From Rubellimicrobium rubrum (GTDB lineage: Bacteria > Pseudomonadota > Alphaproteobacteria > Rhodobacterales > Rhodobacteraceae): 64,000 nt of DNA. The stretch is taken from NCBI RefSeq assembly GCF_006152115.1, contig NZ_VDFU01000009.1, forward strand, positions 86,540 through 150,539, written 5' to 3'. The position numbers were made by a program, and so were the translations under genes. Positions within the stretch are counted from its first letter, which is position 1, and the number at the start of each line of letters is the position of its first letter. Under the pieces are notes generated by a model. The model ran no database searches. It was not told where the DNA came from and worked only from the letters and a program-made list of their open reading frames with translations. Shown here one piece after another: positions 55,814-63,695 of the stretch.

Positions 55814-55930
55814 AGGCACCCCCTGCGCCGGGCTGGCCCGATGGCAACGTCGGCTCGACCTTCAATCCAATTACTTGATTTTAACCGAGCTTCGGTCATT
55901 GTCGATTCGAGGGGAGGAGGCCCCGAGTCC

Positions 55931-56287
55931 ATGACAGAAGACCTGCCGGAAGCTGTGCGCCTGGGGTTGGAAGCCGCACGAGCCGCCGCCACGAAGCGTT
56001 CGAATCGTCTATGCGTTCACGAGGGCGACAAGATCCACAAGGTGCTGCGGATGTGGGAAAGCGGGTTCGCCCTCGCCGCTTCCGATGCGCCGCCGCTTCG
56101 GGGCTATGTGGACCTGTACGATGGGCCGCGCCACCTGTCCTCCTGCCTTGTCGTCGCCTCGCCCGGAGAGGAAGCCGGTGAACGGCGTTACGAGTTCAAG
56201 AGGCATACGCCAGTAAGCGACCGTCCCGCCGCAGACTTCGAGCGGACCGAAACCGCCCCCGCCGCTCTGATCCCGCCGCACTTCTGA
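55931..56287 (+). CDS. Conserved hypothetical protein
   Basis: A 118-residue soluble protein: an acidic start, a short helix, then a compact beta-rich domain with RLCVHEGDKIHKVLRMWESGF, GYVDLYDGPRHLSSCLVVAS and RYEFKRHTPVSDRP. I recognise this as a small conserved protein of Rhodobacteraceae without known function. I chose the ATG at 55931 over upstream in-frame starts because the conserved part begins there. A relatively AT-rich stretch at 55866-55905 may hold its promoter. Confidence 0.7.
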   Translation: MTEDLPEAVRLGLEAARAAATKRSNRLCVHEGDKIHKVLRMWESGFALAASDAPPLRGYVDLYDGPRHLSSCLVVASPGEEAGERRYEFKRHTPVSDRPAADFERTETAPAALIPPHF

Positions 56288-56361
56288 AGGCCGCAGGCAC
56301 GTTCTGGAGGCCATGACGGCGTGAGCCAGCCTTGGCTAGTCCAACGCGGTCATTCCGAAGG

Positions 56362-56409
56362 TGCTGGCGGCTCAGGTCAGGTCGCAGGCCTGGGTTCGAG
56401 CCGCCAGCA
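56362..56409. repeat. 12-bp inverted repeat between convergent genes
   Basis: A perfect 12-bp stem (56362-56373 with 56398-56409, TGCTGGCGGCTC / GAGCCGCCAGCA) encloses a 24-nt loop that itself contains the palindrome CAGGCCTG. It sits in the 130-bp gap between the hypothetical gene and the MalY-type gene. It may be a bidirectional terminator. A GGTTCGAG inside resembles a tRNA T-loop but is not flanked by a pairing T-stem. Confidence 0.5.
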
Positions 56410-56417
56410 TCCCTTGG

Positions 56418-57587
56418 TCACTGCACGTCCGCGAAGGCCCGACGCAGACGCTCCACCGCCTCGGCCACCACGGCCCGAGGGGCTGCGATGTTCACGCGCA
56501 CGAAACCTTCGCCCCCGGTGCCGAAGCTCGGCCCGTCATTGACGGCGATCCGGGCCTCCCGCGCGATGCGGCGCGTGATCTCATCGGCCGGCATGCCGAG
56601 CCCACGGAAATCCACCCAGGCCAGATAAGTTGCTTCGATGGGCATGGAGCGGACGCCGGGAATGGCGTTCACGCCGTCATCGAAAAGCTGCCGGTTGCCA
56701 TCGAGATAGCGGGTCAGTTCGTCCACCCAAGCCGCGCCCTCGGGCGAATAGGCGGCGGTCGCCATACGCATCCCGAAGGCATTGGGCGAGATGCCGAGCG
56801 CGGCGAGCCGTGCCGCGAACGGCGCGCGGAGCGTGGCGTCCGGCACGATGACGTTGCCGATATGCGCCCCCGCGATGTTGAAGGTCTTGGTGGTCGCCGT
56901 CATCATCACCAGCCGGTCCTCGACCCCCGGGATCAGTGCCATGGGGGTGTGCTTCTGGTCCGGCATGACGAGGTCGTGGTGGATCTCGTCCGACACGAGC
57001 ACGAGATCGTGGCGGCGGGCGAAGTCGGCGACCTGCTCCAGCTCCGTGCGGGTCCAGACCCGGCCGCCGGGGTTGTGGGGCGAGCAGAGGATCACCATCC
57101 GCTCCCGGCCGGTCATCCGCGCATCATAAGCGGCAAAGTCCATGACGTAGCGGTCGCCATCAAAGGCGAGGGGGCATTCTGTCACGCTCCGCCCCGCCGC
57201 GCGGATCACCCGCGCGAAAGCATGGTAGACGGGCGTGAACAGCACCACGGCATCGCCCGGCTTCGTCCAGGCATCCACGGCCAGGCCCACGCCGTTGACG
57301 AGGCCGTGGGTGGTGGTGATGGCCTCGGGGGCGACGTCCCAGCCATGACGCTGGCGCATCCACCACTGGATCGCGGTCAGGTAGGGGCGGTCGTCGCCGA
57401 AATAGCCGTAAACGCCGTGGGCCAGCATGGCCTCAAGTTCGCGCTGGATGGGGGCGGCGGCGCGGAACTCCATGTCCGCCACCCACATGGCGAGGCCGTC
57501 ATCGGGCGGAACGCCGTAAAGCGGCTCCATCATGTCCCACTTGACGCAATGGGTGCCGCGCCGGTCGATGGGCGTGTCGAAGGTCAT
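56418..57587 (-). CDS. MalY/PatB-type PLP aminotransferase (cystathionine beta-lyase-like)
   Basis: A 389-residue fold-type I PLP enzyme of the MalY/PatB group, which commonly cleaves cystathionine or other C-S bonds. Motifs are GTHCVKWDMMEPLYG, LAMWVADMEF, CSPHNPGGRVWT, LVLVSDEIHHDL and the PLP lysine in TATTKTFNIAGAHIGN. The ATG follows GGGAGATCC. It is divergent from the first deformylase gene by 99 bp. Substrate specificity cannot be told from sequence. Confidence 0.88.
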   Translation of the reverse strand: MTFDTPIDRRGTHCVKWDMMEPLYGVPPDDGLAMWVADMEFRAAAPIQRELEAMLAHGVYGYFGDDRPYLTAIQWWMRQRHGWDVAPEAITTTHGLVNGVGLAVDAWTKPGDAVVLFTPVYHAFARVIRAAGRSVTECPLAFDGDRYVMDFAAYDARMTGRERMVILCSPHNPGGRVWTRTELEQVADFARRHDLVLVSDEIHHDLVMPDQKHTPMALIPGVEDRLVMMTATTKTFNIAGAHIGNVIVPDATLRAPFAARLAALGISPNAFGMRMATAAYSPEGAAWVDELTRYLDGNRQLFDDGVNAIPGVRSMPIEATYLAWVDFRGLGMPADEITRRIAREARIAVNDGPSFGTGGEGFVRVNIAAPRAVVAEAVERLRRAFADVQ

Positions 57588-57686
57588 CTGGATCTCCCGT
57601 CTGCGGCCCAAGGGGTGCCAGCCGAGCGCGCAAGCCGCAAGGGCAAGCGGTTGCACGGATGGCGGCGCTGTCCTACATCGCGTGCC

Positions 57687-58244
57687 ATGAGCATGCGTTC
57701 CATCCTCCTGCACCCCGACCCGCGTCTGAAAGCCGTGGCGAAGCCCGTGACCGTCCTCGACGACGCGTTGCGTTCGCTGGCCGAGGACATGCTCGAGACG
57801 ATGTACGATGCGCCGGGCATCGGCCTTGCCGCGCCGCAGGTCGGAGTCCTGAGCCGTCTCATCGTCATGGACTGCGTCAAGGACGACAGGGAGCCGCCAC
57901 GGCCCATCGTCCTCGTGAACCCCGAGATCGTCTGGAGTTCCGAGGAAACGGCGCCCTACGAGGAAGGCTGCCTGTCCATTCCCGACCATTTCGCTGATGT
58001 GACCCGCCCCCGAGAGGTCGAGGTGATCTGGACAGACCTCGACGGGAACGCTCAGCGGGAGCGTTTCGATGGCTTGTGGGCCGTCTGCGTGCAGCACGAG
58101 ATCGACCATCTGAACGGGAAGCTGTTCATCGACTACCTGGGGCCGATCAAGCGCGGCGTCATCACCCGCAAGATGGAGAAGCTGAAGCGCGACCTCGCTC
58201 GCGAGAAGCCGGCACCCAAGGGCCACGAGGCCGCCCGGCTTTGA
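57687..58244 (+). CDS. def: Peptide deformylase 1
   Basis: A 185-residue peptide deformylase removing the formyl group from nascent N-terminal fMet. All three motifs are intact: GIGLAAPQ (motif I), EGCLS with the metal Cys (motif II) and HEIDH (motif III). The C-terminal basic helix (KRGVITRKMEKLKRDLARE) is normal for type-I enzymes. It is the first of three tandem def-type genes. Its stop overlaps the TTG start of the second. Confidence 0.95.
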   Translation: MSMRSILLHPDPRLKAVAKPVTVLDDALRSLAEDMLETMYDAPGIGLAAPQVGVLSRLIVMDCVKDDREPPRPIVLVNPEIVWSSEETAPYEEGCLSIPDHFADVTRPREVEVIWTDLDGNAQRERFDGLWAVCVQHEIDHLNGKLFIDYLGPIKRGVITRKMEKLKRDLAREKPAPKGHEAARL

Positions 58245-58717
58245 TCCGCCCCATCGTCCAAGTCCCCGACCCTGTCCTGCGCGAGACCTGCGCGCCGGTC
58301 GAGGCGTTCGACGCCGCGCTGCGGGATCTGGCCGACGATATGCTCGCCACGATGTACGACGCGCCGGGCCGGGGCCTTGCCGCGCCGCAGATCGGGCGGC
58401 CGATCCGGCTTTTCGTCATGGACGTCGCCTGGAAGGAGGGGGAGCCCCGGCCGCAGGTGTTCGTCAATCCCGAGATCGTCGAAGCCTCTGATGAGCGCGT
58501 CACCCGTGAGGAAGGGTGCCTCTCCATCCCGGGGCGGACGTCCCGTGTGTCGCGTCCCGCCGATATCGCCCTGCGCTGGCAGGATCTTGACGGTGCGCCC
58601 CAGGAGGGCCGGTTCGACGGCTTCGCGGCCACCTGCGTGCAGCACGAGCTCGACCATCTCGATGGCGTGCTTTGCATCGACCGGGAGGAGCCGCCGTCCG
58701 AGGAGCCGGGCGCGTGA
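58241..58717 (+). CDS. def: Peptide deformylase 2
   Basis: A 158-residue deformylase paralogue. The motifs are present as GRGLAAPQ, EGCLSIPG and HELDH, so metal binding and catalysis should be kept. It lacks the long basic C-terminal helix of the first copy. The likely start is a TTG at 58241 within the stop of def 1; no ATG or GTG fits the conserved N terminus. The stop overlaps the GTG start of the third paralogue. Confidence 0.9.
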   Translation: MIRPIVQVPDPVLRETCAPVEAFDAALRDLADDMLATMYDAPGRGLAAPQIGRPIRLFVMDVAWKEGEPRPQVFVNPEIVEASDERVTREEGCLSIPGRTSRVSRPADIALRWQDLDGAPQEGRFDGFAATCVQHELDHLDGVLCIDREEPPSEEPGA

Positions 58718-59202
58718 CCCGCGCTGTGCTCCCCTGGCCCAACCCGATCCTGCGCAGCCCCGCCGCGCCGGTCGAGGCGATCACCGACGAGATCCGCCTG
58801 CTATGGGACGAGATGATCGAGGTCATGGAGGCCATGCCCGGCGTGGGCTTGGCCGCGCCGCAGATTGGTGTGTCTCTGGCCCTGGCCGTCGTGGATGCTT
58901 CCGAGGCACGGGGGCAGGCGGTGCGGATGGCGAACCCCGAGGTGCTGCATGCCAGCGTCCAGTTGCGCGAGCATGAGGAAGCCTCTCCCAACCTGCCGGG
59001 CGTTTCGGCGGTGATCGCCCGTCCCCGCGCCGTGACGGTGCGGTTCCTGAACGACCGCGGCGAGGTCGAGGAGCGTGATTTCGTGGGACTTTGGGCGACC
59101 AGCGTCCAGCACCAGATCGATCACCTCGCCGGCCGGATGTATTTTGACAGGCTGTCTCGACTGAAACGGGACATGCTGATCCGCAAGGCCCGCAAAGGAT
59201 GA
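58714..59202 (+). CDS. Peptide deformylase-like protein lacking catalytic residues
   Basis: A 162-residue deformylase-fold protein. Motif I is normal (GVGLAAPQ, 43-50). Motif II has become EEASPNLPG, replacing the metal Cys (Ser91 at that position), and motif III is HQIDH (133-137), replacing the catalytic Glu by Gln134. It therefore probably cannot deformylate. The C-terminal basic helix ([16 protein letters not shown]) is kept. It starts with GTG overlapping def 2 and overlaps fmt by 4 nt. It may bind ribosomes or partner the active paralogues. Confidence 0.88.
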   Translation: MTRAVLPWPNPILRSPAAPVEAITDEIRLLWDEMIEVMEAMPGVGLAAPQIGVSLALAVVDASEARGQAVRMANPEVLHASVQLREHEEASPNLPGVSAVIARPRAVTVRFLNDRGEVEERDFVGLWATSVQHQIDHLAGRMYFDRLSRLKRDMLIRKARKG

Positions 59203-60098
59203 GGATCGCCTTCATGGGCACGCCCGACTTCTCGGTCGCGCCGCTGCGCGCGTTGATCGAGGCGGGGCACGAGATCGCCTGCGTTTACTGCCAGCCGCCG
59301 CGCCCGGCGGGGCGTGGCCAGAAGGAGCGGCCCTCGCCCGTGCAGGCCGAGGCCGAACGGCGCGGGCTGATGGTGCGCCATCCCCGGTCTCTGAGAACCC
59401 CCGAGGCGCAGGCGGAGTTCGCGGCCCTTGGCATCGAGGTTGCGGTGGTGGTGGCCTATGGACTGATCCTGCCTCAGGCCATCCTGGATGCACCCAGGCT
59501 GGGCTGCCTGAACATCCACGCGTCCCTCCTGCCGCGCTGGCGGGGGGCCGCCCCGATCCATCGGGCTGTCATGGCGGGCGATGCGGAGACCGGCGTCTGC
59601 ATCATGCAGATGGAGGCCGGACTCGACACCGGGCCGGTGCTGCTGCGCGAAGCCATGGCGATCGGACCCACGGACACGACCGGGGACCTGCACGACCGGC
59701 TCAGCGGCCTGGGCGCGCGGATGATCGTGGACGCACTGGCCCGGCTGCCGGACCTGCGCCCGGAGCCGCAGCCCGAGGCGGGCGTGACCTATGCCCAGAA
59801 GATCGACAAGGCCGAAGCGCGGATCGACTGGACTCTCCCGGCCGCCGAGGTGGACCGCCTGATCCGGGGCCTGTCCCCCTTCCCCGGTGCCTGGTGCGAA
59901 GCCGGGGCAGAGCGCATCAAGATCCTGCGATCGCGGCGCGTGGAGGGACGGGGGGAACCGGGGCAGGTCCTCCATGGCTTGACGGTCGCCTGCGGGGACG
60001 GGGCTGTTGAGGTGCTGGACGTCCAGCGGGCCGGGGCCAAGCCCCTGCCGGCCACCGAGGCGTTGCGGGGCTGGAGCCCGGGTCGCTGCCTGGGCTGA
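59199..60098 (+). CDS. fmt: Methionyl-tRNA formyltransferase
   Basis: A 299-residue enzyme formylating Met-tRNAfMet. The N-terminal formyltransferase domain has [39 protein letters not shown] with the catalytic Asn/His, and [13 protein letters not shown]. The C-terminal OB-type domain has [15 protein letters not shown] and LSPFPGAW. It is translationally coupled to the third deformylase-like gene (ATGA), the usual def-fmt association. Confidence 0.95.
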   Translation: MRIAFMGTPDFSVAPLRALIEAGHEIACVYCQPPRPAGRGQKERPSPVQAEAERRGLMVRHPRSLRTPEAQAEFAALGIEVAVVVAYGLILPQAILDAPRLGCLNIHASLLPRWRGAAPIHRAVMAGDAETGVCIMQMEAGLDTGPVLLREAMAIGPTDTTGDLHDRLSGLGARMIVDALARLPDLRPEPQPEAGVTYAQKIDKAEARIDWTLPAAEVDRLIRGLSPFPGAWCEAGAERIKILRSRRVEGRGEPGQVLHGLTVACGDGAVEVLDVQRAGAKPLPATEALRGWSPGRCLG

Positions 60099-60167
60099 TC
60101 CCGCGCCGGGGGTGGCGGCGGCCCCGCCTTTGCGTTAGCCCCGGGCGGCCAAGAGCAGGAGGCGCCG

Positions 60168-61070
60168 ATGAGCACCAACGAGGACACCGTAAAGGGCTTC
60201 GTCCTGGCGACCAGCGTCTATCTGCTGTGGGGCTTCCTGCCGCTTTACATGAAGGCGCTCGCCCATGTTCCCCCGGCCGAGGTCATCGTCCACCGGGTGA
60301 TCTGGTCCATTCCCGTCGCAGGGCTGGTGCTCTGGGTTTCGGGACGGACGGGGGACCTTGCACGCGCGCTGCGGTCACCCCGGATGCTGGGCATGGCCGT
60401 AGTGACGGCGGCGCTGATCTCGGTCAACTGGGGGATCTATGTCTGGTCCATCCAGGCAGGGCACGCACTGGACGCGGCGTTGGGCTACTACATCAACCCG
60501 CTCTTCAGCGTGCTGCTGGGCGCCCTGCTGCTGCGCGAACGCCTGAGCCCTCTGCAATGGGCAGCCATCGCGCTGGCCGCCGCCGCCGTCGCGGTCCTGA
60601 CATGGGAAACCGGTCGCCTGCCGCTGGTAGCGCTGGGGCTCACGCTTACTTGGGGGGCCTATGCCTTTCTCAAGAAGTGGCTGCCCATCGGGCCGAACCA
60701 GGGCTTCTTCCTCGAGGTACTGATCCTTCTTCTACCCGCACTAGGGTATCTCGGGTTTCTAGTCGCGCGGGGTCATAGCCAGTTCCTCGGGGGCGACACC
60801 GTGACGACCTGGCTTCTGCTGGGCTGCGGGCCGGTCACGGCGGTGCCGCTGATCCTTTATGCCAACGGGGCCAAGCTCCTGAAGCTCTCGACCATCGGCA
60901 TCCTGCAGTACATCGCCCCGACGATGATCGTCCTCGTGGCGGTGTTCCTGTTCGGGGAGGAGTTCGGGCGGGCGCGCCTGATCGCCTTTCCGATGATCTG
61001 GGCGGCGCTGGCGCTCTATAGCGTGTCGCTCCTTCACCAGTCGCGGCGGAGCCGGCCCGCCGAGGCCTAA
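60168..61070 (+). CDS. rarD: RarD-type EamA-family transporter
   Basis: A 300-residue integral membrane protein with about ten helices in two EamA repeats, matching the RarD branch (TSVYLLWGFLPLYMKAL near the N terminus, SVNWGIYVWSIQAGHALDAALGYYINPLFSVLLG, LLKLSTIGILQYIAPTMIVLVAVFLFGE). RarD proteins are sometimes called chloramphenicol-sensitive proteins; the natural substrate is unknown. AGGAGGCGCC precedes the ATG. Confidence 0.88.
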   Translation: MSTNEDTVKGFVLATSVYLLWGFLPLYMKALAHVPPAEVIVHRVIWSIPVAGLVLWVSGRTGDLARALRSPRMLGMAVVTAALISVNWGIYVWSIQAGHALDAALGYYINPLFSVLLGALLLRERLSPLQWAAIALAAAAVAVLTWETGRLPLVALGLTLTWGAYAFLKKWLPIGPNQGFFLEVLILLLPALGYLGFLVARGHSQFLGGDTVTTWLLLGCGPVTAVPLILYANGAKLLKLSTIGILQYIAPTMIVLVAVFLFGEEFGRARLIAFPMIWAALALYSVSLLHQSRRSRPAEA

Positions 61071-61290
61071 CGTCTGGTTGCCTAGATCCCCGAACCGGCC
61101 TTCACCAAGTTCGGACCACCAAGCGGCGTGGAGCGGGGGCAACGAGACGGGCGAAGCCGCCGAGGGCACCGGGAACCAAGCAGCGCCTTGATGAACGTCT
61201 AACCTTGCAACGAACGGATCCTGCGTCAGCGGAAGCCGTTTCCCTTTCGGGGTCCGCCCGATCAGGCGGGAGCCTTGACCAGAGGATTGT

Positions 61291-61713
61291 ATGAACCGCC
61301 GCACGCTCCTCATCGCCGCGCCCGCCCTTCTCCTTGCCCCCGTAGCCCGGGCCCAAGAAGGCTCCATCCGCCTGCGCGACCTGTACAACAACGATAGGAG
61401 CTTCTCGGATCTGGCGCTGTCGCTCAAGGGCGAGCACATCAAGGTGGACGGCTTCATGGCGCCCCCGCTCAAGGCCGAGTCGACGTTCTTCGTCCTGACG
61501 AAGATGCCGATGGCCGCATGCCCCTTCTGCGTGCCAGGCCGAACCTGGCCCGGCGATATCCTGGCGGTCTACGCCCGCCGGTCCGTCGATGTGATCCCCT
61601 TCAACGTGCCCATGCGGGCGATCAGCATCCCGGAGCTTGGCGATCAAACTGACCCGGAACTCGGCTTCTACTCACGCGTGCGTCTTGTTGAGGCCACGTA
61701 TGAGCGTGTCTGA
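61291..61713 (+). CDS. Exported DUF3299-like protein
   Basis: A 140-residue protein with a Sec/Tat-like signal (MNRRTLLIAAPALLLAPVARAQ). The mature core, IKVDGFMAPPLKAESTFFVLTK and then AACPFC, resembles DUF3299, a small beta-rich periplasmic domain. Similar proteins occur with LolD/FtsX-type ABC genes in zinc-responsive operons of Pseudomonas, from memory. The CxxC-like Cys pair could bind metal. It overlaps the following ATPase gene by 14 nt. Confidence 0.72.
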   Translation: MNRRTLLIAAPALLLAPVARAQEGSIRLRDLYNNDRSFSDLALSLKGEHIKVDGFMAPPLKAESTFFVLTKMPMAACPFCVPGRTWPGDILAVYARRSVDVIPFNVPMRAISIPELGDQTDPELGFYSRVRLVEATYERV

Positions 61714-62392
61714 TCCTCTTCCGCTCCGGGTCGAGGATCTCGTGATCCGGGCCCGGGATGGTCGAAGCGTCCTCGAGCTTCCGCATCTGGACCTGCCCGC
61801 TGGTGGCACGCTCGCCATCACAGGACCGTCCGGAGCCGGCAAGTCCTCGCTCCTGCATGCGCTCGCCGGGCTGCTCAGGCCGTCGAAGGGACGGATTCTA
61901 TGGGGCACCACCGACATCGCATGCCTGTCCGAAGCCGCTTGCGCGTGCTTCCGTCGTGAGAAGGTCGGTCTTGTTTTTCAAGACTTCCTGCTTTTCGAAG
62001 AGTTGGGAGCTCTTGGGAACGCCGCCGTCTCAGCGACGTTTGCACCGGCTCGTGAGCGTCCTGCAATAGAAACCCGGGCTCAAGGCTGGCTCGCCCGATC
62101 GGGCTTGGGACAGCGGCCAGAGCCGAACGTGCGAACCTTTTCTGGGGGTGAGCGGCAGCGTGTCGCCGTAGCCCGTGCCATGTCTCACGCTCCTGCGGTG
62201 ATCCTTGCGGACGAGCCTACCGCCAGTTTGGATAGGGCCAGCGCTGACCGCTTGATCGATGATCTCGTGGACGTTGCCGCCGCGGAGGGTCGCATGCTCA
62301 TTGCGGTAACGCACGACGCTCGGCTGGCGGAGCGCCTCGGGCGAGAACTGAAGCTTGTGGATGGCCGAGTCGTGGAACAGCGGCATGGATGA
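61700..62392 (+). CDS. ABC transporter ATP-binding protein, LolD/MacB type
   Basis: A 230-residue ATPase. It has Walker A GPSGAGKSS, a Q-loop at LVFQDFLLFEELG, the signature FSGGERQRVAVARAM, Walker B VILADEPTASLD and the switch His in AVTHDARLA. This is the LolD/MacB subgroup that powers mechanotransmission or lipoprotein release rather than import. The start is ATG at 61700, inside the upstream gene. GC content and codon use are visibly lower than in neighbours, a possible transfer sign. It overlaps the permease gene by 8 nt. Confidence 0.87.
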   Translation: MSVSDPLPLRVEDLVIRARDGRSVLELPHLDLPAGGTLAITGPSGAGKSSLLHALAGLLRPSKGRILWGTTDIACLSEAACACFRREKVGLVFQDFLLFEELGALGNAAVSATFAPARERPAIETRAQGWLARSGLGQRPEPNVRTFSGGERQRVAVARAMSHAPAVILADEPTASLDRASADRLIDDLVDVAAAEGRMLIAVTHDARLAERLGRELKLVDGRVVEQRHG

Positions 62393-63695
62393 CCTTTGGC
62401 TCTCGCTCCCGGTCGGGGCTCAGGATGCCCTTGTGTCGCTGGGGCTCCTTCTGCCGGGCCTGCTCCTGGGGGTGCTCGTGGTGCGGGGCTTCCAGCCCTG
62501 GCCACTCGTGCGGGCAATGCTGGGACGGTTCCGGGGGGCCAACGCGATCTTCGTGCTTCTGATCGCCGCGGCGGTGGCGCTTGGGGCTGGGCTCACGGCG
62601 CAGGAGCGGGCGCTCCGTCAGGGCAGCGCGCGGGCGGCCGAGCGCTTCGACCTCGTACTGGGCGCGCCGGGCAGCGAGATCTCCCTAGTGCTGGCGGCCG
62701 TGTACCTCCAGCCCATGGACCTGCCGCTCCTGTCGGGCGAGGTCTTCGCCGAGGTCGCGGCCGACCCCGAGGTGGACCTCGCCGCTCCCATCGCTTTCGG
62801 GGATAGCTGGAACGGAGCGCCGGTCGTGGGCACCACGGCCGGCTTCGTGACCCACCTGGCCGGAGATCTGGCCATGGGTCGCATGTTCGCGGACCATGGC
62901 GAGGCTGTCGCGGGCGCCTTCGCCCCTGTCGGCATGGGAGACGCGGTGGAGCCCGCCCATGGTCAAGGCGAGGTGGCCGAGCACGACGCTCACGGCGGCA
63001 CGGCCTATGTCGTCGTCGGGCGTATGGCCCCGACGGGCAGCCCGTGGGACCGCGCCATCCTTGTTCCCGTCGAGGCTGTCTGGGAGGTCCATGCCCTCCC
63101 CACCGGCCACGCGCCCGAGCGGGCCGAACAGATCGGGCCTCCCTTCGATCCCGAGTGGTTCCCCGGCACGCCGGCCATCCTCGTGCGTGCCGACGAGGTC
63201 TGGGCGAACTACGCGCTTCGGGACAGGTACACGCGGGCGGACGTGATGGCTGTCTTTCCGGGCAGCGTGCTCGCAAGCCTGCACGGCCTGCTGCGCGACA
63301 TGCGCGAGGCGATGTCGCTGATGGCCCTCGTGACTCAGGGCCTTGTTGTCGTGGCGGTCCTCGCTGGCCTGAGCCTTCTTGTTCGTGTGTTCGCCCGCGG
63401 CCTCGCGCTTCTTCGGGCGCTCGGGGCTCCGCGCCGTTTCGTCCTGGCGGTGGTTTGGAGCTATGCGGCGTCCCTTGTGGGCTTTGGTGCGTCGTTGGGA
63501 CTGGCCTTGGGGTGGATGGTCGCGGCCGTGCTGTCCGGCCTCGTGACGGCTCGCACGGACGTCCTTGTTCAGGCTCGGATCGGCTGGACCGAGGTGCAAC
63601 TCGTGACGGGGTTCATGAGCTTGGCCCTGCTGCTCGCACTGCTTCCCAGCATCCTCGCGAGCCGCAGATCGCCCCTGAACGACCTCAGGGCCTAG
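62385..63695 (+). CDS. FtsX/MacB-type ABC transporter permease
   Basis: A 436-residue permease. After an early hydrophobic segment (about 20-36) and a second (about 51-70), a large periplasmic domain (about 75-310) carries a His-rich stretch (EPAHGQGEVAEHDAHGG). It is followed by three membrane helices of the FtsX domain and a basic C terminus (ASRRSPLNDLRA). With the ATPase it forms a type-VII-like exporter or mechanotransmitter. The His stretch suggests metal contact. It is the last gene of the three-gene cassette, followed by a terminator. Confidence 0.87.
   Translation: MDDLWLSLPVGAQDALVSLGLLLPGLLLGVLVVRGFQPWPLVRAMLGRFRGANAIFVLLIAAAVALGAGLTAQERALRQGSARAAERFDLVLGAPGSEISLVLAAVYLQPMDLPLLSGEVFAEVAADPEVDLAAPIAFGDSWNGAPVVGTTAGFVTHLAGDLAMGRMFADHGEAVAGAFAPVGMGDAVEPAHGQGEVAEHDAHGGTAYVVVGRMAPTGSPWDRAILVPVEAVWEVHALPTGHAPERAEQIGPPFDPEWFPGTPAILVRADEVWANYALRDRYTRADVMAVFPGSVLASLHGLLRDMREAMSLMALVTQGLVVVAVLAGLSLLVRVFARGLALLRALGAPRRFVLAVVWSYAASLVGFGASLGLALGWMVAAVLSGLVTARTDVLVQARIGWTEVQLVTGFMSLALLLALLPSILASRRSPLNDLRA

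Noticed and set aside
56385..56410. tRNA-like GGTTCGAG segment
   Set aside because: The flanking bases do not form a T-stem or acceptor stem, and the segment lies in the loop and right arm of an inverted repeat.
61071..61290. Possible Zur box before the DUF3299-like cassette
   Set aside because: No GTTATnnnATAAC-like palindrome is present in the 220-bp gap.
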